In this document: piece after piece, positions 16,248-22,784 of the stretch
Layout of the letters: every line of letters begins with the position of its first letter
How positions within the stretch are numbered: position 1 is the first letter of the stretch
Source: Bacteroidales bacterium
GTDB taxonomy: Bacteria; Bacteroidota; Bacteroidia; Bacteroidales; VadinHA17
Length of the DNA stretch: 40,018 nucleotides
Assembly (NCBI GenBank): GCA_012513795.1
Contig: JAAZBN010000077.1
Coordinates: forward strand, 1 to 40,018
Direction of reading: 5' to 3'
Notes under the pieces: generated by a model
Seen by the model: the letters and a program-made list of their open reading frames with translations, nothing else
Told to the model about the DNA's origin: nothing
Database searches by the model: none
Position numbers and translations under genes: made by a program

Positions 16248-17099
16248 CTATTTCAGCAGCCGTTTAAGATAGTACTCCCGGCTGATCCTGATGCTTTCCA
16301 TCGGAGTGTGGGTACGACAGTGATCCTGCTCAACAAACCAGTACTTCATACCAGCTGTACGTGCTTCGGCCAGGATGGGTTTGAAATCAATTATACCCTC
16401 ACCCAGGGTGGCATCCTGCTTCTCAGGGGTCAGATCCTTCATATGCCACACCTCAAACCTTCCGGGATAGTTCCTGAAATAAGCCAGCGGATCCTTGCCT
16501 GCAGCTGTAATCCATGCAATATCCAGTTCAAAGATCACCAGCTTTGGATCTGTCAGCTCAAGCAGCACATCATAGGGTACACGTCCGCCTATCTCCATGA
16601 ACTCTATCTGGTGATTGTGAAACCCAAACCTGATACCCGCCTTCTTGCATCCCGCACCCACCTTGTTGAGGAAATCTGCCGTCACCTGGTAACCGTCAAT
16701 GGTGCCGGTCCAGTCACCCGGCAGCGATGGAAGTATTATATACTTCATCCCTGCTTCAGCAGCATCATCAACCATCTGTTCGTAATTATCCGGCCTGACA
16801 GCGCTGTGGGAGCTTATTGGCAACAGACCACTCCTCCTGACCAGCCTGCCAAACTCTTTCGGCTTCATCCCATAAAACTTGCCCTCACTGTGACTGGCAG
16901 CTTCCACCCAGTCATAACCTGCTTCCGCCGCCTCGGCCAATGCCCGGGCAGGATCCTTGGCCATGGCATCACGAATGGTATAGAGAGCCAGTCCGGTCTT
17001 GCCTGAAAATCTCGGACCGGCAATCATGTCACTGTTAATCAACGGTGTTGCAGCCACAACCAATGCTGATCTTTTAATAAAGTCTCTTCTGGTGCTCAT
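16248..17099 (-). CDS. Tat-exported sugar isomerase/epimerase-like TIM-barrel protein
   Basis: The protein belongs to the xylose-isomerase-like TIM-barrel superfamily (AP endonuclease 2 family), whose members are divalent-metal isomerases, epimerases, dehydratases or lyases. The N-terminus MSTRRDFIKRSALVVAATPL is a Tat signal with Arg4-Arg5. Likely metal ligands are Glu66 (YDWVEAAS), His161/His163 (FGFHNHQIEF), Asp193 (FELDIAW), His219 (VWHMKD) and Glu257 (WFVEQDHC). The length of 283 residues is normal. The gene converges on the cytoplasmic Gfo/Idh gene with a 3-base gap. In related pathways a protein of this fold acts on 3-keto-glycosides, so this one may carry out elimination or isomerisation in the periplasm; that is inference from context. 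Confidence 0.9.
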   Translation of the reverse strand: MSTRRDFIKRSALVVAATPLINSDMIAGPRFSGKTGLALYTIRDAMAKDPARALAEAAEAGYDWVEAASHSEGKFYGMKPKEFGRLVRRSGLLPISSHSAVRPDNYEQMVDDAAEAGMKYIILPSLPGDWTGTIDGYQVTADFLNKVGAGCKKAGIRFGFHNHQIEFMEIGGRVPYDVLLELTDPKLVIFELDIAWITAAGKDPLAYFRNYPGRFEVWHMKDLTPEKQDATLGEGIIDFKPILAEARTAGMKYWFVEQDHCRTHTPMESIRISREYYLKRLLK

Positions 17100-17206
17100 G
17101 TTGTAATTTTCAGGTTAGAAGTCGAAATAAGTTGGCCTGTCCGCTCCAGGTGCTGGCAGGGTAACAAAAATAACATTAAATTTATAAGTTCAAAAGGCCA
17201 TCCCCC

Positions 17207-18196
17207 ATGAAGCTATGGGAAAAACATAACGATGATGGTACTGTAAGATGCCTCCTTTGCCCTCATCAATGCCTTATCAGGCCGGATGAAAGAGGTCTGT
17301 GTGGTGTCAGGGAAAACAGGAACGGCGAGATAGCACTGGTAACTGCAGGCATTATCTCAGGATGCGCCCTTGATCCGATAGAAAAGAAACCTCTTTATCA
17401 CTTCTACCCCGGATCAATGATACTGTCAGTGGGATCGTACGGTTGTAACCTCAGCTGCGACTTCTGCCAGAATTATCACATTTCGCAAAACGTACCAGAC
17501 GAAGAGGCTGTCAGGCTGAAACCCGAACAGCTTGTAGGGCAGGCTGTCAGGGCAAAAAATAACATTGGCATTGCCTACACCTATAATGAACCGGTAATCT
17601 GGTATGAATATGTTGCTGAATGCGCAAGGCTGGCGGCAGATGAGGGGCTGAAAAACGTTATGGTATCGAACGGTTATATCAACAGGGAGCCCCTCAGTGA
17701 AATGACAGACTTCATTGATGCATTCAACATCGACCTGAAGTCTTTCAGCAATGAATTTTACAGAAAATACACAGGAGCAACCCTGAAGCCCGTTCTCGAT
17801 GCAATAAAGATCATAGCATCCTCCGGGAGGCACCTGGAGATTACCACACTTATCCTTCCCGGACTCAATGATTCTCCAGCCATGATGAGAAAGGAAGCTG
17901 AGTGGATAGCTGATAATGCCGGTCAGAACGTACCGCTCCACCTTAGCCGATACTTCCCGATGTACCGGAGGCACGATCCTGCAACACCTCCGGAAACAAT
18001 CATGATGCTAAGTGAGATAGCAGAGGAGTATCTTGATTATGTTTATGCTGGCAACATGCATGGGGATGACGGAGGCAATGACACCATCTGTCCCTCATGC
18101 CATGCGATCGTCATCCGTAGAACAGGTTACTCTGTCCGCATAACAGGTCTGACCGATGAGGGGAGATGCCAGACATGCGGCCATCAAATACTCTGA
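17207..18196 (+). CDS. amrS: AmmeMemoRadiSam-system radical SAM enzyme (AmrS-like)
   Basis: This is a radical S-adenosylmethionine enzyme of the AmmeMemoRadiSam group (PflA-like fold). The cluster motif CxxxCxxC is C80-NLS-C84-DF-C87 followed by QNYHIS. Before it, C15-x2-C18-x3-C22 and C32 in GLCGVRENRNG form the conserved N-terminal cysteine set of this family. The barrel includes GIAYTYNEPVIWYEY, NVMVSNGYI and FNIDLKSFSNEFYRKYTGA. The C-terminus has two further CxxC pairs (CPSC, CQTC), a small zinc-ribbon-like end. The length of 329 residues is typical. Its usual partners, the AMMECR1 and Memo proteins, are not in this window. It stands alone, divergent from the TIM-barrel gene. A near-consensus -7 box (TAAATTTA, 17177-17184) lies 23 bases before the start. 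Confidence 0.92.
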   Translation: MKLWEKHNDDGTVRCLLCPHQCLIRPDERGLCGVRENRNGEIALVTAGIISGCALDPIEKKPLYHFYPGSMILSVGSYGCNLSCDFCQNYHISQNVPDEEAVRLKPEQLVGQAVRAKNNIGIAYTYNEPVIWYEYVAECARLAADEGLKNVMVSNGYINREPLSEMTDFIDAFNIDLKSFSNEFYRKYTGATLKPVLDAIKIIASSGRHLEITTLILPGLNDSPAMMRKEAEWIADNAGQNVPLHLSRYFPMYRRHDPATPPETIMMLSEIAEEYLDYVYAGNMHGDDGGNDTICPSCHAIVIRRTGYSVRITGLTDEGRCQTCGHQIL

Positions 18197-18257
18197 ATTA
18201 CAATGTCTGATTTTCTGCGGTGAAATTCTCAGATCGAAAGTCGAAAATCACTATCGT

Positions 18258-18545
18258 TTACTGCTTAGAGAGAGCGCTCAACCTTTCAAAATATCCGTCC
18301 ACCTTCTCGAAGAGCTCTTTGCGAAGAGCTGAATAATACTCCTTAACGATCTTCGGGTTATCCTTTCCATCCGGATGATTAACCCTGTCAATCAACTCAT
18401 TGCGAGCCCCTACCGCCTCTTCTATCAGGTCCTGAACCTCAGCTTTTTTCTGACCTTCATGCAGACTGGTGAACATAAAACAATCGGAGATCAATTCAAA
18501 AAAGAGGTAGTCGATATCCTTTTTCAGATTTCTTATACTGGCCAT
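18258..18545 (-). CDS. Conserved small cytoplasmic protein of unknown function
   Basis: I cannot assign a function. With start ATG 18545 the protein has 95 residues (MASIRNLKKDIDYLFFELIS ...) and is predicted to be almost entirely helical, with charged helices (GQKKAEVQDLIEEAVGARN, EYYSALRKELFEKVDGYFE). I recall similar short proteins in other Bacteroidota, but I could not check this. The frame extends upstream to 18632, but that extension overlaps the end of the aminotransferase gene and looks non-conserved. The gene is 32 bases downstream of the aminotransferase gene on the same strand, so it probably shares its transcript. No signal peptide or membrane segment is present. Confidence 0.75.
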   Translation of the reverse strand: MASIRNLKKDIDYLFFELISDCFMFTSLHEGQKKAEVQDLIEEAVGARNELIDRVNHPDGKDNPKIVKEYYSALRKELFEKVDGYFERLSALSKQ

Positions 18546-18577
18546 GGGTGTTGGTTTTGATGCAAATATACGGATTA

Positions 18578-19417
18578 TTATGTTTTGTTTTTCTCTTTGT
18601 AACCGAGGATACTCTGGTCGGCCATATGGCAATAAGCCTCACGCAACTTTCCTATCAGCGGGTCAGATACATCAAACATATAATCCTCAATTGATCTGAC
18701 AGCCAGCACCATGGGCGATGTGCCTGTTATGAAGGCGGACCTGTAATTGCCTGCCTGACTGCTTCTGACCGCCTTATACGTAAGGGACATCTTTTTATCC
18801 CTTATGATCTGTGTCACATACTTCCGGGTAATGCCTGAAAGCACCATGCTGTCAGGAGCGGTGTGAATGATCCCGTCCCGGGAAATGAAGAATATATTTG
18901 ATCTGCTTCCTTCAGTAATTAATCCTCTGTGGTTGACAAGAAGGGCTTCAAAGGCTTTACGCCTCTCGAGCTCTTCATTTACTGCAAGACGAAGCCTGGC
19001 ATTCATGATCTTCACCCCCGGAGCCTGACGCTCGGCATGATAGAATATCAGGGGGACCCCTTCGCGAACCATTGCCTCAGTCGGATATGATGAATGTATA
19101 TAGCAGATAAGCAACGAGTATTCCTTTCCGGTGAAGGTAACAGTCACCCTCACATTGATCTCATCATACCGTTCATGACTGACCAGTGAATTTAATCCAT
19201 ACCTTACCTGTGAAGCGATATCTGAACTGACCTTGTACCTCGTCAGAATCCCCTCTTCCAGCCTTTTCATGTGATCATCAAAAAAGAGCGGCACACCCTG
19301 ACGTGTTCTGATTACCTCATAGAATGATACATCCCCTGATGTGAAATCGTTACTTTTAACCGCCGCAACAATATGTCCATCAAGAAAAATGCAATTGCCC
19401 ACGCACTCCATTGCCAT
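18578..19417 (-). CDS. Class IV PLP-dependent aminotransferase (branched-chain/D-amino acid/ADC lyase type)
   Basis: This enzyme is a fold-type IV PLP protein: a branched-chain or D-amino acid aminotransferase, or aminodeoxychorismate lyase. The PLP lysine is Lys136 in GVKIMNARLR, aligned with IKSLN of D-amino acid aminotransferase. Glu169 in LITEGSRSNIFFI binds the cofactor ring nitrogen. DDHMKRLEEGI and DSMVLSGITRKYV are further family motifs. The subtype cannot be decided by eye. The start is set at ATG 19417 (ATG 19411 is equally possible), because the frame extension to 19456 runs through a -7 promoter box. The predicted protein has 280 residues or slightly fewer, is cytoplasmic, and its gene is divergent from the nuclease-fusion gene. 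Confidence 0.88.
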   Translation of the reverse strand: MAMECVGNCIFLDGHIVAAVKSNDFTSGDVSFYEVIRTRQGVPLFFDDHMKRLEEGILTRYKVSSDIASQVRYGLNSLVSHERYDEINVRVTVTFTGKEYSLLICYIHSSYPTEAMVREGVPLIFYHAERQAPGVKIMNARLRLAVNEELERRKAFEALLVNHRGLITEGSRSNIFFISRDGIIHTAPDSMVLSGITRKYVTQIIRDKKMSLTYKAVRSSQAGNYRSAFITGTSPMVLAVRSIEDYMFDVSDPLIGKLREAYCHMADQSILGYKEKNKT

Positions 19418-19431
19418 TTGCCAATTTTTGT

Positions 19432-19439
19432 CAAATTTA
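19432..19439 (-). promoter_or_regulatory. -7 promoter box of the aminotransferase gene
   Basis: On the minus strand this reads TAAATTTG, a perfect match to the Bacteroidota sigma-A -7 consensus TAnnTTTG. A TTTT element about 21 bases upstream may act as the -33 box. Transcription would begin around 19425, just before the ATG at 19417 or 19411, which argues against the longer frame starting at 19456. Confidence 0.55.
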
Positions 19440-19492
19440 TAAATAATCCGGAGCATCCTTAAAAGTAGTTATCTTAGCATTTTGCTGAAGGG

Positions 19493-20857
19493 ATGTTCGC
19501 TGTCGTTGACATAGAGACAACAGGTGGAAGCGCAAGGCTTGAGAGGATTACAGAGATCGCCATTTACATCCATGACGGGGAACAAATCGTGGACGAGTAT
19601 TCAACTCTCGTCAATCCCGAACGCAATATCCCGTACTTTATAACCTCCATGACCGGTATCACCAATGAGATGGTAGAGGATGCCCCAAAATTTTTTGAGG
19701 TAGCCCGTAAGATAGTGGAGATGACTGAGGGTCATATCTTTGTGGCACACAATGCGAGATTCGACTATTCATTTATCAGGCAGGAGTTCAGCATGCTTGG
19801 CTACAGCTTTAAAAGACCCATGCTTGATACGGTTGCCCTGAGCAGGAGACTCCTGCCTGGTCACAGATCATACAGCCTTGGTAATCTCTGCACTGACCTG
19901 GGGATAGAGATCCGGGGCAGACACAGGGCTGCCGGCGATGCGCTCGCAACGGTGAAGCTGCTTGAGATGTTGCTGGAAAAGGACAACTCACTCCTGACGG
20001 GAAGCCTGATAAGAAACAGGAAAGCGGCGAAGCTCCATCCCGCACTTGACCTCAGTAAGCTTAAGGATATACCCGAAGAGCCGGGGATCTATTACTTCCA
20101 TGATGAGAAGGGAGAACTGATCTATGTAGGCAAAAGCCGTAACCTCAGCCAGAGGATAAGCTCACACCTCTCCAATAACACCTCGGCAAGAGAGATGGAG
20201 ATGCGCTCAATGACTGCTGACATATCATGGGAGACTACAGGCAGTGAGCTGATAGCCCTGCTGATGGAGTCATCAGAGATCAAGAAGAACAAGCCGCGCT
20301 TTAACCGGGCCCAGCGACGGACAGGATTCCGGTGGGGAATTTACAGCCACACCGACGAAAAAGGATATATCAGGTTCTCATACAGGAATGTGAATGACGA
20401 TGAGGTTCCTCTTTCTCTCTTCACCTCCCGTGACCGTGCACGGGGCAAGCTTGAACAGATAATTGATCAGTACAGCCTGTGCCAGAAGCTGTGCGGTCTG
20501 TATGAGACTGATGGCGCATGCTTCCACCACCAGGTAGGCCTCTGCAGGGGAGCTTGCTCCGGAGAAGAAGATCCGCGATCATACAATGAGAGGGCTCTTC
20601 TTGCCCTTGATGAATTCATCTTCAGGGAAAGGAATTTCTTCATTATAGACCGCGGACGCAACGCGGAGGAAAGAGCAGTGGTCAAGTTGGTCAACGGTAA
20701 ATATGCGGGTTGGGGCTTCTTCAGCATCAATGATGTCGGATTCGGGCTGACCGCTGTGCATGACTGCATCAGACCAGAAACAGATAATCGCGACATACAG
20801 ATCATCATAAAGGGCTACCTGAAAAACCACAGGGTAGAAAGAATTATTGATTTCTGA
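19493..20857 (+). CDS. DnaQ-type exonuclease fused to UvrC-like GIY-YIG endonuclease
   Basis: The protein joins a DEDDh 3'-5' exonuclease (residues 1-165) to a UvrC/Cho-like GIY-YIG nuclease (about 190-454). Exonuclease residues are Asp6 and Glu8 (VVDIETTGG), Asp91 (HNARFDYSF), His144 and Asp149 (GRHRAAGDALAT), all present. The GIY-YIG motifs are GIYYFHDEKGELIYVGKSRNL, with Arg221 (SQRISSHL), and Glu259 in LLMESSEIKKNKPRFN, as in UvrC. The C-terminal part has UvrC/Cho-like cysteines (GACFHHQVGLCRGAC). UvrB-binding and helix-hairpin-helix regions are absent, so it is closer to Cho than to UvrC. It probably acts in DNA repair by incision and trimming. Comparable fusions exist in other phyla. 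The start ATG is 75 bases from the divergent aminotransferase gene. Confidence 0.92.
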   Translation: MFAVVDIETTGGSARLERITEIAIYIHDGEQIVDEYSTLVNPERNIPYFITSMTGITNEMVEDAPKFFEVARKIVEMTEGHIFVAHNARFDYSFIRQEFSMLGYSFKRPMLDTVALSRRLLPGHRSYSLGNLCTDLGIEIRGRHRAAGDALATVKLLEMLLEKDNSLLTGSLIRNRKAAKLHPALDLSKLKDIPEEPGIYYFHDEKGELIYVGKSRNLSQRISSHLSNNTSAREMEMRSMTADISWETTGSELIALLMESSEIKKNKPRFNRAQRRTGFRWGIYSHTDEKGYIRFSYRNVNDDEVPLSLFTSRDRARGKLEQIIDQYSLCQKLCGLYETDGACFHHQVGLCRGACSGEEDPRSYNERALLALDEFIFRERNFFIIDRGRNAEERAVVKLVNGKYAGWGFFSINDVGFGLTAVHDCIRPETDNRDIQIIIKGYLKNHRVERIIDF

Positions 20858-20884
20858 CACTGCAGACCACTGTTCTTTTCTTAA

Positions 20885-20892
20885 TATATTTG
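20885..20892 (+). promoter_or_regulatory. -7 promoter box of the DUF47-PiT operon
   Basis: TATATTTG matches the Bacteroidota -7 consensus TAnnTTTG. It lies between the nuclease-fusion stop (20857) and ATG 20916, giving a leader of about 16 bases. No clear -33 TTTG is seen. Confidence 0.5.
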
Positions 20893-20915
20893 CTTCAATC
20901 AATAATGACCCGCCG

Positions 20916-21566
20916 ATGTCACTTTTTACACGCACAACCAGGGAACTCACTGTAAGGATTGATGAATTCTTTGATACAATTGAGATTGGCATTCTGATCT
21001 TCAAGGAGGGCATCAAGGCATACGTCAACGGTGACACCAATGCATTCCAGAATCACCTTACCAAAATTGACGATCTTGAAGGTAAGGCAGACAAGCTTCA
21101 GAGAGCCATCGAGAATGATATGATAGTTCACTCTATCCTTCCCCAGCAAAGAAGTGAGATGGTGAAGCTTCTCTGGCAACTTGACGAGATCATTGACACA
21201 GCCAAGAAGTCGCTTAACGAGTTTTATGTGGAATTGCCTCACATACCAGCGTCACTGGCACATGACTTCATCTCCCTGGCTGAAGTGTCAGGCAATGCTG
21301 CAGAAGAGCTGATGCCGGCCGCCCGGGCCTTCTTCCGAGAACCTCACCTGGTGAGAGAAAAGCTTATCAGGGTCTATTTCTTCGAGAGGGAGACAGATAA
21401 GTCTGCCTTCCAGATGAAGAAGAAGGTGTTTCATGAGATGAATGACCTCTCGCTGGCAGAGAAAGCTCATATAAGATACATAACCCATCATATAGAGAAT
21501 ATTTCGGACTCCGCCCAGGCTGCAGCTGATCTCCTGGCATCAATGGCCATAAGGCAAATGCTCTGA
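20916..21566 (+). CDS. DUF47-family PhoU-like phosphate transport accessory protein
   Basis: DUF47 proteins are helical, PhoU-like accessory factors of PiT-type phosphate transporters. The start ATG 20916 gives 216 residues (MSLFTRTTRELTVRIDEFFD). An upstream in-frame ATG at 20847 would overlap the preceding gene and lies upstream of the -7 box. Family motifs include FKEGIKAYVNGD, DDLEGKADKLQRAIENDM, LWQLDEIIDTAKKSLNEFYVE and HHIENISDSAQAAADLL. The protein is cytoplasmic. The PiT transporter gene begins 2 bases after the stop codon, so the two are tightly coupled and probably interact physically. Confidence 0.92.
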   Translation: MSLFTRTTRELTVRIDEFFDTIEIGILIFKEGIKAYVNGDTNAFQNHLTKIDDLEGKADKLQRAIENDMIVHSILPQQRSEMVKLLWQLDEIIDTAKKSLNEFYVELPHIPASLAHDFISLAEVSGNAAEELMPAARAFFREPHLVREKLIRVYFFERETDKSAFQMKKKVFHEMNDLSLAEKAHIRYITHHIENISDSAQAAADLLASMAIRQML

Positions 21567-21568
21567 TC

Positions 21569-22768
21569 ATGATCTTCCTCTTCCTCACCAGCGGCCTCTT
21601 TCTCGGATGGACTCTCGGAGCCAATGATGCTGCCAATGTTTTTGGCTCAGCCGTAGGATCCCGGATGGTCTCCTTCACCCGTGCCGCAGTGATTGCCTCC
21701 ATCTTCGTCATCCTGGGAGCAGTACTCCAGGGAGCAGGCGCCTCAGAGACACTTGGCCGCCTTGGAACAGTCAACGCCATGGGTGGCTCATTCACCGTTG
21801 CCCTGGCCGCCGCCCTGACAGTATATTTCATGACCAGGGCAGGACTGCCCGTCTCAACCACCCAGGCAATTGTGGGCGCTATCATAGGCTGGAACTTCTT
21901 TACAAATAATGCAATTGACACACAGACACTTACACAGATAGTAGCAACATGGATCACCGGCCCTGTTCTTGGCGCTCTTTTCGCATATGTTCTCTATCAC
22001 CTTGTGAAGATCACCAGGAGAAGGATAAGAACGCACCTCCTGAAATATGAGTCATGGCTGAGGTTCGGGCTGATGATTGCTGGTGCATTCGGAGCATACA
22101 GTCTGGGAGCCAACAACATAGCAAACGTAATGGGCGTTTTTGTACCAAGTATCGCACTGGAGACAACAGATTTTGGCATCTTCACTCTGACAGGACCACA
22201 ACAACTCTTCTTCCTGGGGGCTATCGCCATCGCCGCCGGCATTCTCACCTATTCAAGAAAAGTCATGCAGACCGTGGGGGCCAACCTGCTCGAGCTCTCT
22301 TCCGAGGCTGCCTTCGTTGTTGTACTGTCTCAGGCACTGGTGCTATTCATATTCTCATCATCAGCGCTCTCAGGATTAATGGTGAAGATCGGTCTCCCTC
22401 CCATACCCCTGGTTCCTGTCTCCAGCACACAGGTGGTGGTGGGTTCTGTTCTGGGAATCGGTCTTTACAAAGGGGTCAGGAATATTAATCTTAAGGTGCT
22501 GGGAGGAATCGCTTCAGGATGGATAACAACACCCGTTGCTGCAGGCGTGCTGGCCTTCCTGCTGCTATTCTTTGTCAAGAACCTGTTCGGCATTGACGTC
22601 GGACACTCCTTCAACCCTCCGGCTTCCACGGGAGAAGGAATAAGCACTGCAATGATCATAAGGTACAGTATCCCGGCGCTGCTGGCAGTCACAGCCGCAT
22701 ATCTTGTTTACCTCGTTCTCTCAGAAAAGAAGAAGACAGAACGATTAAACAAGGAATATTATAAATAG
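21569..22768 (+). CDS. pit: PiT-family inorganic phosphate transporter
   Basis: This is a low-affinity, cation-coupled phosphate permease of the inner membrane. Both PiT signature repeats are visible: GANDAANVFGSAVGS at residues 17-31 and GANNIANVMGVF at about 180-191. The paired GLPVSTTQAIVG (92-103) and PVSSTQVVVGSVLG loops are also present. There are roughly ten hydrophobic membrane segments across 399 residues, consistent with the family. A basic cytoplasmic loop (TRRRIRTHLLKYESWLR, about 149-165) separates the two halves. The start ATG is 2 bases after the DUF47 stop codon, which defines a two-gene operon. The gene ends 16 bases from the convergent M49 peptidase gene, with no obvious terminator between them. 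Confidence 0.95.
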   Translation: MIFLFLTSGLFLGWTLGANDAANVFGSAVGSRMVSFTRAAVIASIFVILGAVLQGAGASETLGRLGTVNAMGGSFTVALAAALTVYFMTRAGLPVSTTQAIVGAIIGWNFFTNNAIDTQTLTQIVATWITGPVLGALFAYVLYHLVKITRRRIRTHLLKYESWLRFGLMIAGAFGAYSLGANNIANVMGVFVPSIALETTDFGIFTLTGPQQLFFLGAIAIAAGILTYSRKVMQTVGANLLELSSEAAFVVVLSQALVLFIFSSSALSGLMVKIGLPPIPLVPVSSTQVVVGSVLGIGLYKGVRNINLKVLGGIASGWITTPVAAGVLAFLLLFFVKNLFGIDVGHSFNPPASTGEGISTAMIIRYSIPALLAVTAAYLVYLVLSEKKKTERLNKEYYK

Positions 22769-22784
22769 AAACCAGCTGCGCGTT

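Noticed and set aside
16308-17006. 232-codon open frame on the plus strand opposite the TIM-barrel gene
   Set aside because: The minus strand carries a full TIM-barrel protein with a Tat signal and metal motifs; the plus-strand translation has no recognisable features.
17426-17974. 182-codon open frame opposite the radical SAM gene
   Set aside because: It is the antisense shadow of the amrS gene, whose motifs are unambiguous.
18208-18250. Inverted repeat TGATTTTC/GAAAATCA between amrS and the small helical protein gene
   Set aside because: Eight AT-rich pairs with a 27-base loop are not convincing as a terminator or operator.
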